From assembly GCA_008360955.1 (NCBI GenBank), contig LUCM01009850.1, positions 144,542 to 208,541 on the forward strand: a stretch of 64,000 nucleotides of DNA, written 5' to 3'. Within the stretch, counting starts at the first letter, position 1. The number at the start of each line of letters is the position of its first letter. Of this stretch, positions 1 through 12,113 are shown piece by piece. A program made the translations under genes and the position numbers. The notes beneath the pieces are model-generated. The model was given only the letters and a program-made list of their open reading frames with translations, did no database searches and was not told where the DNA came from. The DNA is from Fasciolopsis buskii. Taxonomy: Eukaryota > Platyhelminthes > Trematoda > Plagiorchiida > Fasciolidae.

Positions 1-62
1 CCCTATAAATTTCTGAACAATTTCCCACTCTATTGTTTCGTGAATTATTATACATATATACT

Positions 63-727
63 GTGATATATCACAGTCAACGGTCATCGATTATCAATAT
101 GTCTTCCCAATATGATACAGCTCCGCCGCAATTGTGCTGACCTTGATGAGTCTGATGTTGAATGTTGTACCCATATCTCTTGATATCTACTTTTGGTTAA
201 ATTTATGACAAGAGAAAATCCCGAAGATTTCTGGTAGAAGAAGCCAACTGCTCTTCTGTTGCGCTAATGTTTTCTTAGGGACACACTTCAACCGGCAAGT
301 CATACACCATCTTCGGTCACAAATGTGACCCCTCTATATTCACATAAGCAATTGTTCACTGGGATACTTGCTGGATTTTCGATCTCCTAAACACTTGAAT
401 TTCAGTGTGTTTAGCAAACTATTGGGCTTGTAACTCAAGGTAGCTCATTAGTCATCCGATCGTGTACTACATATTTCAGGTAGTTTGATTTCCTGTGAAC
501 TTTCAAGAAGACGGTGTTTGGTCGCACTGCTTAAAGGCTTTTAGCTCGTCAGGTATAAGTCAACTGTGTTAGGCTTTAGTAACGCCCACTAGGTGCACAT
601 GGTCACGGCCTGCTCATCAACTGAGCACACGTGGGACTGATTCGGGCACATTTGCGAACAGGTTTTATCACACTAGTTATTAAGATAAACATCGAAGCAG
701 CGATGAATGTTGACTGTGATATATCAC
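63..727. mobile_element. TIR-bounded unit (candidate MITE-like element)
   Basis: Positions 63-89 and 701-727 are inverted copies of each other, matching at 25 of 27 bases; the outer 19 bases (63-81 against 709-727) match perfectly. Each arm begins with the 12-bp palindrome gtgatatatcac. The 610 bp between the arms hold no convincing reading frame. Terminal inverted repeats around a short non-coding interior are what a non-autonomous DNA transposon (MITE) would leave. I see no clear target-site duplication outside the arms, so the element call is an inference while the inverted repeat itself is direct observation. Confidence 0.5.
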
Positions 728-3700
728 GAATAACAGATTACTTATTGAAAAAACACTTTATGTTGATTAGATTCTAATTCCAATATTGATTCAGCGAGAT
801 GGTGGTATACCATGACAAAGAAATGAAAAATATGAAGAGAACCGAATCCATGGTCAGGAGACTGACAAACACGGATAAGAAATTGTATAGCAGGGATGGG
901 AAGTTGTGAATAGGAGATGAGAATCTGCCGGAGAATACTGAGGTGAGAGTGATGGAACTGACGAGCATGTGAGAAAAAGAAAAGAAAATAACAGCTCGAC
1001 GAAATACTCTTGAATGATTGGTCTTCGGACTTGTCGTTTTCCCTAGTAGTCATGACCACTCATTTACCTTGGCATATCATTAGATTATTTAAGCTTATTT
1101 TAGGCCGGGGAAACCATTTGTTTCAAATTTGTAAAGTTCGCCATTTCGTGGTTTGCTCTCCTTGATTTGTGTGCAATTAGAACCAATCGAGTTACGATGG
1201 TGGACCGTGATCGGAAGATAACAACTAGATAAACATAAGTGGATGCAATCTAATTGTGGTGGTGTCTGAATGGGTCACAAATGCACAACCACAATGATAC
1301 CGAGCTATCTCTTGGGTTGCGATCCGCCTAGTGATATCACTTGGGGGCCAGAGACCAAGAATGTAGGGAACCCACCCAAATGTGGTCAATGCCAAACAAA
1401 TAGACTGAGCGGTCCAGGTCTAGCTAATAGGTCACTTTGACCACGTTGAACTGAAAACCAGCAAACATGATGAATCAATTAGACGGGGACTCGGAAAACC
1501 ACTGAAGCAGTTAGGAGTCTCATAGCCAGGGGTGCGCATATACAGATTCTCGATAATAGGACGGAATGTCATTCTAGGATGACTTAGTTTCTCCCATTAT
1601 AACTAGTGGGAACGGGCGGTCAATGATTAGCGACAGACGTGTCCAGAGAGTGATGTCGGGGGATAAGTTCCACTGGCAGTTTACATGAAGATATACAATT
1701 AGCTACTACTGTATTGTGACAAAAAGATTGGTAGGGTGGTGATGCAGAAAGGCGGAAAGTCTGATAATGCACCAGGTACGTATTCTTTAGGTGCATCTTA
1801 GGACTACACATAATAAAAAGGGGGGGGCGACACCATCGGAAATGGGCCTGTTACGTTTATAAAAAAAATTGGAAAGCGCATTAAGGAAGATTCACTCAGT
1901 ATCAGTTTCAATTTGTACACTCACTAACTTTCCACAGATGTGCTGCCATTTTGACAGCTGCGTTGCAGCATCATGAGGCTGAGGGACTAAAGAGAATCGG
2001 TAACATTTCGAATATATGAATATCACTGACTACGTCATTTAGTCATCTCACCTATGGTCTTAGACGATTGCACTGAGGCCCGCATGAACTTCAACATCGT
2101 AATCCAACTGGACCTACTGCGGACAGTTTAGCGGTCGTCGTCTCCACGGTCTTTAGCCACTAATGATCACCTTGACTAATCTTCCGATTCTTACCTGCCT
2201 CGGAAATCCATGGATACCAAGGGATTCGGACTGTGAACATATGCATTACAAGTCTCAAACAAAGTAATCTAATATACTTCAGTGCTGTTCGATCGAGGGC
2301 CATATGACCCAGTATTTATGTTCATCTTAAGACCAGCTTCTATCATGTAGTGGTAGTAATTCAAAAATACCGGTCTTTAAACACTGACAGTCTCCATACA
2401 TTTTGTATCCGCAGCGGCCATGTTTATGAACCGACTTCTGATCGATAAGCAAACATCGCGTCGACGACAAAAATATCTTAAGTTGATAAGATCCAGTCGA
2501 ACCTTTTTCATGTGAGAAGGTATTGCATGACACCTGGTGAGACAGCTGCACGAATAACAAAACTTGTCAACTTCTAAATCCCCTCTTACAGGAACAGGCT
2601 TTGGTTTTGAGCTAATCCACACTTGCAAAACACTTCACCTTTGGAGGGTCTAAACGCAACTCATCCATATCAAGCTGGCATTTAGACAGTGGGGAAAACA
2701 TGCAACCAACCTCGCTTACACTAAGAAGCATAAAATTGTTTGAACATTCTAAATCAGATAAATAGCAATGCTGTTGTTCTCAAATGCGGATGGAATGATT
2801 TGTACTGTCGTCTTAGTTACAGATTCACAGAAAGAAAATGAAAATGGTATTCTTGACGAGTAGGACTTTTCGTGATGAACTCCAGTAAAAAATCGACATA
2901 AACCTCAACTCGACTTCGGTTGTTCACATGCACAGATTGGGAGAGAGAAGTGGATTTCACTGACACAAGTTTTAGTGAAGGGTAGGATCACAATACGGTA
3001 TGGTCAACTGAGTTGGATGCAGTTTTCAAATCCAATAAGACAGACACTATGTATCTCTCAAAAGTGTCTATATACTCCAACACGTTATACGGAGAAGATG
3101 TGGTCTATATAACCCTGACTGCATAAAACCCCGCTCTATTATCCCCTTTGCAAATCCAAACTAATCGGTGACTTGAAGTCATTGCTTACCAAACTAATCC
3201 CTTTGTCGTTTCCTTAATAAGATCCATAATCTTGCCTATAAGTCGGTACAATCACCGATTTACGACAGCTCTTAGATGGTGACGGTTTTTTGTTAGACCA
3301 ACCCTATGAATCTTGTTAGTCCACTACCAAAATTTCGCCAACATTTTTGCAAAAGGAAGGTGACGGCTAATCTAGCTCAACAGACTTGTCCCTGTTCAGA
3401 AAGTAGATCTCTCTGGTGCCCTGAATTTCTGATGCAATAGTCATATTTATCGACGTTGTTCCACTCATTGGCATAAATGAAAGGACCACTGGAAAACTGG
3501 ACCATCTAAAATATATTCTTAAGTGCCCTACCAAACATTCCATCCGACACTCTTAGGAGTGGGACAGGACGTTGTCGGATTTGTTGAGCATTTCACTTAT
3601 ATACGGTTTTTGTGAATATCATAGCCTAGTTTGAGTAGGATAAGTGGTTTTCGCGTCGGTCCGACCTGAGCCTGAGCGGAAGCGGCATGTTGCAAGGCAT

Positions 3701-6700
3701 GATCAGATTCCACAAACTGACCCGAAAGTTGCAGCTGGCAATGTGATCAGTCTTAATCTAACGCCATGAATACCACAGAGGATCCTAAGTGAGACGGTGA
3801 AGAACCAAAGGATTAGCACTTGAAGTCTCCAGAAATAAGCCAAGGTCAGACCAGACCTTAGAGGGACCCTCGCCGCTATCGGTGAGACCCGCTGGGACGG
3901 CATATGGGCCTGTGACGTGCTCCACAAAACACCCATCCTGATGTCGAAATGAACAGCAAGAACCAAGACGTCCTTTGAACTCACGCATCGATTTAACTGG
4001 GCCAAGTCCTGATAGAACTTGTCACTGGCCCTAAGAAATATTTAGCCAGTGGGACAGTTAGAGACAAGATGAACATGAATCAGCATTTCGACTGATTGTT
4101 GCTAACCCCCACAATCATTGAAAATTAATAGGGTCTCGAGGAAGCAACAAATCGCGTTCGTCCTTATGAACAGTTTTATTTTACTATTTACTATGGGTTT
4201 GAAGGTGGAATTTGCGAAATAATAGAAAGTATGTTTCTGAGGAAGAATAATGTATTGCAAAAATTACGGGGGTTAATCCAAATCTGGATGGATTCGCCAA
4301 TCAGACCGACTTCATACCTTAGGTACACAGCGCGGTCACTCACCAAGATGAGCTCGGGTACTTCCCAACAGTGTTTTACAAACTGGCTTCGAATGCGCAT
4401 TTTTCTAACCTGAATTGTAACAGTGTTTTCAGTTTTCCCGTGTCCATGGTGCTTTTGACGTTGGTTTGGATCATTACTTATATACTGATCTTTATTCGTT
4501 AAAAAATGTCTAAAATTAAAATGTCTACAAAAACTAGGTCGTCGGTTTTAGAAGGTGTCTCGTTGAGCAGAGAATTTGATGAGACTTCTGCTCTACTTTA
4601 GCTGCAAATCCTCAATCGATTCTTTTTCGCGGCTGTTAGCTCCGATTCCCACCAACTCTAATAAGGAAGGCCAAGTCGAGAAGACAGAAAAGTTCGTTTA
4701 TTAATGAAAACCAGATAGCTTATATTAGTCTTCGGTGAGCAACACTTGCTGACTGATTATTCTGTCGGCTAATTCGGTACCTCGACACTCATAGACTTTC
4801 TCATGTAGGGCTTTTGCTCCGCTTGTCGATTGGTATAATCAGCGCGAAGTCACCGCAGCTGTGTTGATTTCTGATCTGGGTAGAGATTATGACGAGGCAA
4901 TACCCACTATCTTTGCAAAAGATGCGGCAAAAGCCGAATGAAATAACTTTGTGTGATGCAAGGCTTCTGTGATACAAGAGCGTTAATCGTTTTTTTATGA
5001 TGTCCTAGTCTAGAACTGATCTTCCATCACAGAATGAGTGCAACAAGCAGTGAAACAAATTCCTTCCCTATTGCGATATTGCCAATTAGTTGATGCCATC
5101 AGCTGACTTTTGTGTCACGTGCATACTTGCATTTCCGAAAGTTTCAAGGAGGAATGAAGGTGAAAAAAAACAAATTGGTCGCTGTGATTAATTTTTGCAG
5201 TTTCATTGAAACTAGTCAACTTATACCAGATAATTTCTATGCCATCTTTTGGGGTGGGGTGGGATTATGGTATAACATTGCAGGAGGTTGGTTTACGCTT
5301 GGTTCTTGGTTTCTTAGTGAAATCATGTTGGATGTAAAGTGTCAATTGACCAAAAGCAAACTTAAGAGCGCGGAACAAATTCTGGACCGAGCAGAGGCAT
5401 TTGGGGAGGTGAAACAAAACAAACCACTTTGACTTTCTTCCCATTTATGGGCTCTTCTCTCGTGATAGAAAGAACCGATTTTAACCAAATGACAACCACT
5501 GGTTTTGGTATATGTCCGCTCGCTTGTTCACTGGGCTTCTTGAAATGCTGTCCGTTTTGTCGTCCATATGGTTTCGAAAGCTGGCGTGCGCAAAAAATTT
5601 TATGGTCATTTCCACAACCTGTTAAATTTTCAGTGTAAACTAGTGTTCACGGTAGAATATCACTTTAAAAAGATGACCATGTTTATTGCTATTCCCATTT
5701 TGTGAATAATTGCAAGTGTATGATGTTGTAAAACTGTCAAACACTGAATCGTTGCTTTTGGATTAGAAGCGAACAATTTAATTTGTGTGAATGATATAAT
5801 ATTGATAAGACAGCGTTGTTGGGACCGAAAACCTTATGTCATTCACAATAAAAAGCAATACATGGCGCATCGATTTTTCGATACACTCCTTACGTCCTTC
5901 GGTCCTGAAATTTAATTCTTGGTTAAAACAAATTCATTTTCCCTACTGTTATGAATTTAGTGTGTGATTTACCAGGGGATTAGACTTGAACGTTTCACTG
6001 CTCAAATGAATTATCTCCTGTGAATTGAGCAAGTAAGTTTCATCAAATGCGATTTACTCACAGCTTGTCACTCTGGTTTGTGGGCGTTCTTTTATCAACC
6101 ATGAATACGTGAACATACACTCACTTATTACGTGAAACGGCTGGTTGCAATTAGGCGTTTACCATAACCATCTACATTATGACCTGAGTGATGTTAACAT
6201 AAACAGAATAAAGCTCAAGTAATTATATCTATTGGGTGCGTCAACCGGATCCGCGCTCGTATTTGCAAACACACCACCGGAGTAATAGTGACTATATGAG
6301 AAGTACAAATAATCGGTGCTAGTCAGCCAATTTACCTATTACGTATTCGATAACACTGATTTATAGTATTGGGTTAAAATAGCACGTTTGCCTGTTCACT
6401 GCGCGGCTTGTATCAATACACCAAAGTAAGCGATAAAACGTGAACAAATTAATTGATTTTGGCCATAAACTGATTGGGATTTTTCACACGGATACCGACT
6501 AACAATTTCGCCCAGGATACTGTTAGCGAAGTTCACTTACATATTTGAAAGCTGTCTAAAACCGAGTTTCACTCGTCAATGTGTCGTTCGAATTGAACGA
6601 ACTTCCTGCGGAGACATTTTGTATCATGCTATTTTCCCCTTATTTGTTGGTTTATTTATGGGCGACTAGCGATTTTCACCGAAAATACTTCACGGTTTCA

Positions 6701-9158
6701 AAGCGGCGTTTTCCACAAAATCTACTGATGCGCAATTTGCAAGGCATGCATTATTGTCAATTGGTCATGGGCTGCATCTTAGAAGCTTGTCACATTTCAA
6801 GACAGAAGTGTTATTTGTAAGGCATGGACCACGACGCACCTAAACTGTTAATCGAAGCTTTTAAACTCCGGCAGCTGCTTAGCAGACTACTGAAAAACTG
6901 CGGCACTCCACAAACAGGTGAAATTCACCACTGCCTACTGTATTATGCCACAATATATCGGATTAGGTTATGGGTGCATATAAAATACAAGAATTGATCT
7001 GAACAGTTTGATTCATCCAGCTTATTAGCTAGATACCAATAGGTAATGTATAACTGATAGCCAGCCTTCAGTAAAACAATAAAACTTGAAAAAATATGAA
7101 TGTGCAGACTGATCAAATATTTTATAAAGTTTGGGTCGCGAATTGTTTACTTATATTCAAATAATGCAGAGGAGTGAATCCAACGGATTGCATTCAGTTA
7201 GACAAATATTTACACCCTGCACTGCAAGCGTCGGCACTTATGGTATTCATATCAAACTACTCCTCCTCATAACTCCCAGCCTCCTCGAAGGTGTAAGCCG
7301 TCTTTCCGAATCAAACTGCGCTATCCCCATACTTTGTTCCAATGACAGGTTAATTTTTAGATGCAAAAACATCTATGTACCATTAAATTTGCGCGCCCGT
7401 CCGAAGCAGGCTTTACTACACTAGCCTACTGGTGTTCTAAGCCTTATGACTTATGTCAAGGATAATCTCTACGTGATCAAATCTTGTAAAAGAATAGGTA
7501 GGTGTTTACACGAATGACGTAGCAAGTGATTTTGACGTTGATCAGCTGGTCAAATTTAAGCAAGGCAAGTGAATAACCAAATTTTATATTTAAAGCGTTT
7601 TGCGTAAATGCAATTCCAGCGATAGCCTAAGTCACCACCAGAGGTCAGTTTCACGGTACTTCTGAGTGTCAGCTAATACATCAGATCCATCAGCCTCACT
7701 CGTGAATATTTGCAAGGATTGCTAGCCTTTACCAGTCACTCATCGGTTCCTGGTTAGTAGAGTGTATTCCCGAAGTTAATTGTTGTCTAACCTTACTTTA
7801 TGCAACTCCATCCATCCATCAATCAATGCCTAACGTTCCCCTGTCACAAAAGTCTCTTCACTTATTTCTCCTTGGTAAGCTTCGACAATAAGTAGGCAAA
7901 CTGAATTTGGGAAAACCTAACATGACGTCCACGGAATTTCCATGCAGAACACATTCAGATGATCGTAGTACTTATTTTGAGTGAAGTTGGAACTTACAAT
8001 GAACAGACATCCGCAATTCAGTGGCCGTTTGTGTTCTTCAACGGGAGACAACCTCATTTGTTAAAGGAATCGCGCGACATATTGGAAAATCGCTTTCAGT
8101 TACCGGTCCGTGCTGCAAAAGAAGAAACTTTTTAATTTGCGAAGCATTTGTGAATTTGCCAATCTGATCGGCACAATACGCAGGCGTTGCAAAAAGGATT
8201 TCCATTTTCATATCCTCACTCGTCTGTTGTAAGATGTCCGAATTGTGGGAGACAACATGAGAAAAGAAAGTGAAATAACAGCTCAGTCAGGACAAATGAG
8301 AAGAGTTCTGAGCAAAAAAATCTCGGATTTACAGCTAAAGATCTATGTGCCTGTTCCCGCGACGGAGTTTGGAGAAAAGTGCAGAATGCTGCCTTTACTC
8401 TGAGAAGTGGACAGACGTCCCCAAAAGTTCTTCTAAACGACCCTTAGTCACAATGCATCATAAACGGGTCAGTTTTACGGGATAAAGTGAAAATACCTTT
8501 CAGTGAGTTGAATAAAATCATACCTGTTTTTAAAAACAGGAAGTCGACCATTACGAATCTTCCGGCCTGAGTAGCTTCATGTGGGGCAATCCAGCAAAAT
8601 ATAACAGAATTACTTCGGAGTACTGCTTTGTATGTGCACAGATCTACGATCTGCGTGAAGAAAAGCATAGAAACAAGCGAGTCTTACTTTAAAACCAAGG
8701 TACACATATAACGCACTAAATTTCATCCGGACTAAGTTTGATGTGGCCATTTGTTTCCTCATTGGCTTAAATAATATGTGAACCGAACTGAAATGAACCA
8801 AAATGAATTGCTTATGCTGAAATCAGCCTTCATGAACGAGTGTATCAATCGCCTGGAAAGATGATGTACAGGTTACACGTTTCCGGGCGTTTAATAGCAA
8901 ATGTTCTTTTTCAGATATCCAGGCTAATTTACGAAATCGAAAGCCAGAGTCAAAAAAATGAATTCGATTTGCGGTTACTCCTGTTTATTCTCGTGGTTGG
9001 GCGTAGTTCAATAAAAATAAATTTCAAAAATCTGTTGTTTCTGTAACGGACTTAACTCCTTATAAAAAATCTGCTTACCAACATTCAACTACGTGGTTTG
9101 TCGGTAGAAAAATTATCTATGTGCTCAGCCCGTTGAGTATTTTCCCGGGACATTGAGT
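728..9158. other. AT-rich non-coding stretch, no gene recognised
   Basis: Both strands were read. Open stretches here are at most about 105 codons, often lack ATG starts, overlap on opposite strands and resemble no family I know. Composition is AT-rich with short homopolymers, including an A5-G8 junction at about 1815-1828. The 106- and 69-codon frames at 5112-5432 and 5429-5638 are the most protein-like by eye (runs of aromatic and hydrophobic residues) but show no motif. Intergenic or intron sequence is the most economical reading; short exons cannot be excluded. Confidence 0.5.
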
Positions 9159-9184
9159 GTTTACTCTGGAAGCCCAGAGTAAAC
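9159..9184. repeat. Perfect short hairpin
   Basis: Bases 9159-9169 and 9174-9184 are exact reverse complements (11-bp stem gtttactctgg) around a 4-nt loop aagc. No U-run follows, so it does not look like an intrinsic terminator, and the surroundings are non-coding eukaryote-like DNA. Its function is unknown. Confidence 0.6.
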
Positions 9185-11079
9185 TAGAAATTAGGAACGA
9201 TGATTTCCTCTCCCGACATTTTTTGACACTAGCCATTTTCGAGATATAAGAATGCCTGATCTGCACTTACTGCTGCACTAAAGACGTGTCACAAAAGCGT
9301 GGACTATTTCTGTTGGTTTCGTTCTACGCGAAAACCTCCAAGCTTCTAAAAAACTAAACTATAAGTGGCCTCGATCTCATACCTTTCTAAATTTTTACCT
9401 TTTCTAAGATACGGGCTTTATTTTTGTACTTTCCTAATAATTACACAACCAAGCTGACTGGTTTAGGCAGATGATCACAATCAGCTGAGATTAACCAAGT
9501 GGGGAAATTGAAGAGAATTGAAACCAGCCAACTTCAGTTTGAAATGTCATAATTTCGATTGCTCCAGCTCCGACGGACATCTTATCTATCTCCAGGTTAA
9601 TGAAATTTCGCATTTAAGACAAATAATCTTCTTTAGTCGACAAGTTTTACTTCTTTCGTTCTCTGCACTATGTCATGGTGCAAACAACTGACTATTGATC
9701 GACGGGATTGATTGTCAGTTGGGTTAAGTTTACGTGCACCTTAGTTGTCAAATCCTAAACAGCGAAAGTGATTGTTGAATGACAGTAATTGATCGAGATC
9801 GAAACAGATTCCGGTCAGATTTAGGTCACTTTTCAAACAGAGTATGCCAAATCTTTCCAACGAGTTTTATCTTTATTACACTTGTTGGTATTCCTGGTGG
9901 CCGAACACAAATCATAACCAACGGATCACACATTAAAATACCCACTGGTAAAGAAGATCATTTCCAGGGCTCAACAACCGGCCAAATACAGTACTTTCAT
10001 GGTTTCAAAATCGTGCTACTTGTGGCAATTTGTAAATCGCGGAAAACAAGCTCGTTTTCCCTCCTACGATCACGTTTTACTTGAGCATAATTTGATTCGA
10101 TATGGAAAATATGGGCATAAATTAGGCATTTCTGTCATGTGGTTGATAACAATGTTTGCGGAAAATAAAAACGGCTAGTTACACTGTTTTTTATAAAATG
10201 GGGTAATTATTGTGAACGAGAAACCATGGTGCTAGATATGTGGATTAGTAATGGCTACTAAAATCGAGAAATGTAAATCAGCCCTCAAAAATAGGCCGTT
10301 ATCTCGTTCAGCAAACAGAACCAATCTAAATATTCTGTGTCAAACCGTAAAAATTGCAGATTCACATCCAGTAGAAAAGACGTCACAAATCGGAGGACTT
10401 AGGAAGGGAATGATTGAATTCGGTGATACTGAGTTATTCTGAATTTTCAACATCGATCGTACAATGTAGGATATTGAGGCTCGAACTTTGTGCGATTTCC
10501 GTTATCCCAATACGATTTGTTCTTGTAACAACCATCTGGGTTGGCAGGTTTCGTGCATTTGGGGATTCAATCTTCAATGTGCACGCGCCAGGTGAAGTTT
10601 GGAGCCGTCCGTTGAAGCTCGTCAAATGAAACGGAACAACCAAATCTTCTTGGTTTTCAAATATATCCATGCGATATTTTGGAGAGAATTAAATTTGATC
10701 AGCGTAAAAGCTAACAAAATGGTACCATCTTGTCCATTGCTTGCCAGAGCATGAATTCGAAATAAAAGTGTGGGTGAGGACTTAAGAAAGATTTCGAGAA
10801 TTCGACGCATCATGCAGCCATTGAATACATTTTAGTGCATTTTCCTTTCTTTTTCCTTATTCATTTAAGGTCACCATGATGAATCGAAATAGGGGTAATT
10901 AATGGTTGTCCTTGTGCTGCTGAGTTGCCCAACATGATCTGAACCATCCATTTTGCGAAACACCGGGACATTCCCAGAAACTGCGAAATTCCGAATGAGA
11001 TTTTATCTAAGCACTAAGGTTACCCGAAGTGGATTTTTCACGGCAAAATACTTGGGCAAACTGTCCTTTGCAAGTGTAG
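9185..11079. other. Non-coding stretch, no gene recognised
   Basis: AT-rich sequence with scattered open frames of about 60-100 codons on both strands and no recognisable motif. The 101-codon frame at 9779-10084 begins with an ATG but has no domain signature, and no repeated copy of it is seen elsewhere in the window. Confidence 0.5.
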
Positions 11080-11262
11080 AGCAGGCGGTGGTCAAGAGGA
11101 TAAGGTTGTTACGTTTGGACGTGAAGGTCGCGGGTACCAATACCCGAACCGCCGGTCAACTTCACTTGGCGGCACTCTGCTGGCCGTGGCGCCTCCCAGA
11201 GAAATGATATACATTACTTCATTAATAAAGGAAGTAAAAGATAAAAGATAAAAATCTATGAA
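11080..11262 (+). mobile_element. tRNA-like SINE candidate
   Basis: An exact match to the RNA polymerase III A-box pattern TRGYNNARNNG lies at 11089-11099. A degenerate B-box-like segment (ggtaccaatacc) lies at 11133-11144, inside a small stem of cggg and cccg. The spacing suits a tRNA-derived promoter. The segment then runs through a GC-richer body, about 11145-11205, and ends in a simple A-rich tail built on aaaagat repeats, about 11229-11251. A tRNA-like head, an unrelated body and a simple-repeat tail is the standard SINE layout. The B box is off consensus at two positions and no second copy is seen in the window, so a decayed tRNA pseudogene or chance match remains possible. Confidence 0.4.
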
Positions 11263-11297
11263 AGGCAGAATGCCGGAGGTCACCAGGCCACTTCCAA

Positions 11298-12113
11298 TGA
11301 GGGCATAATAGAACACACTGAGGACAACACGACGTGGCGGATAAACTCGTTTTCAGTTATTCTTATTCATGCCAAAAGATAACATTAAATAGGGTTGAGA
11401 TGGATCAATGGAAATTGTCAGTTTCCAGTCACGTCAGTTAATAACTCTAAGAAAGTATGTATGTGTAATTGCCCAACTTACCACACGATCACGTTGTAAA
11501 TCACTTGTTTGATAATAACAAGGGGGTCAGGGAAGTTTTAGAGTCTGGACAAATTGTTTCTGAGCCCATAGAGGGGGTTACACAAACGGATAGATACGGC
11601 TTCGGCTGTGTTCAAGATATGACATCTGACAGTTCTTGTTTGGCTGCTCCTAACACTGTAGATAGTGCGAAAAGCACTTGTCATGTTCACTGAGTGATTT
11701 GACTAGACAAGATGTGAACACACCGCGCTAGTGAATGTCTTAACTGTTCCTGTGCAGACAGTCAAGGACTGTCAAATGTCCCATCTTGAACATAGCCAAA
11801 GCTGCAGCCATCCGTTTGTATAATCCCCCTCTGTGGGCTCAGAAAAAATTTGTCCAGACTCTTAAACTTCCCCGGCCCGCTTGTTATTATCGAACAAGTG
11901 ATTTACAACCTGATCGTGTGACAAATTGATCACTTAACTGACGTGACGGCAAAGTGACAATTTCCGTTGATCCATCTCCAACCCTACTTAATGTTATCTG
12001 TTGGCATGAATAAGAATAACTGAAAACGAGCTTGTTCGCCAATCTGTGTCGTTCTCGAGGGGATAATAGTTTGACCAACATCGCCACTGAGTTTGATAGG
12101 GCTCTTTTATTGG
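11298..12113. repeat. Large imperfect palindrome (foldback)
   Basis: The left arm (about 11298-11640) is repeated in reverse complement at about 11764-12113. Long near-identical tracts include those at 11348-11440 and 11500-11640 with their partners. The arms are interrupted by a few indels; for example, a block of about 25 bp near 11450-11475 is present only on the left, and the outermost 60 bp align only roughly. The non-repeated centre is about 123 bp (11641-11763). Neither arm encodes a recognised protein. The right arm carries aataaa on the minus strand (about 12106-12111). A foldback transposon, or two head-to-head copies of one repeat such as an LTR, are the likeliest readings. Confidence 0.75.
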
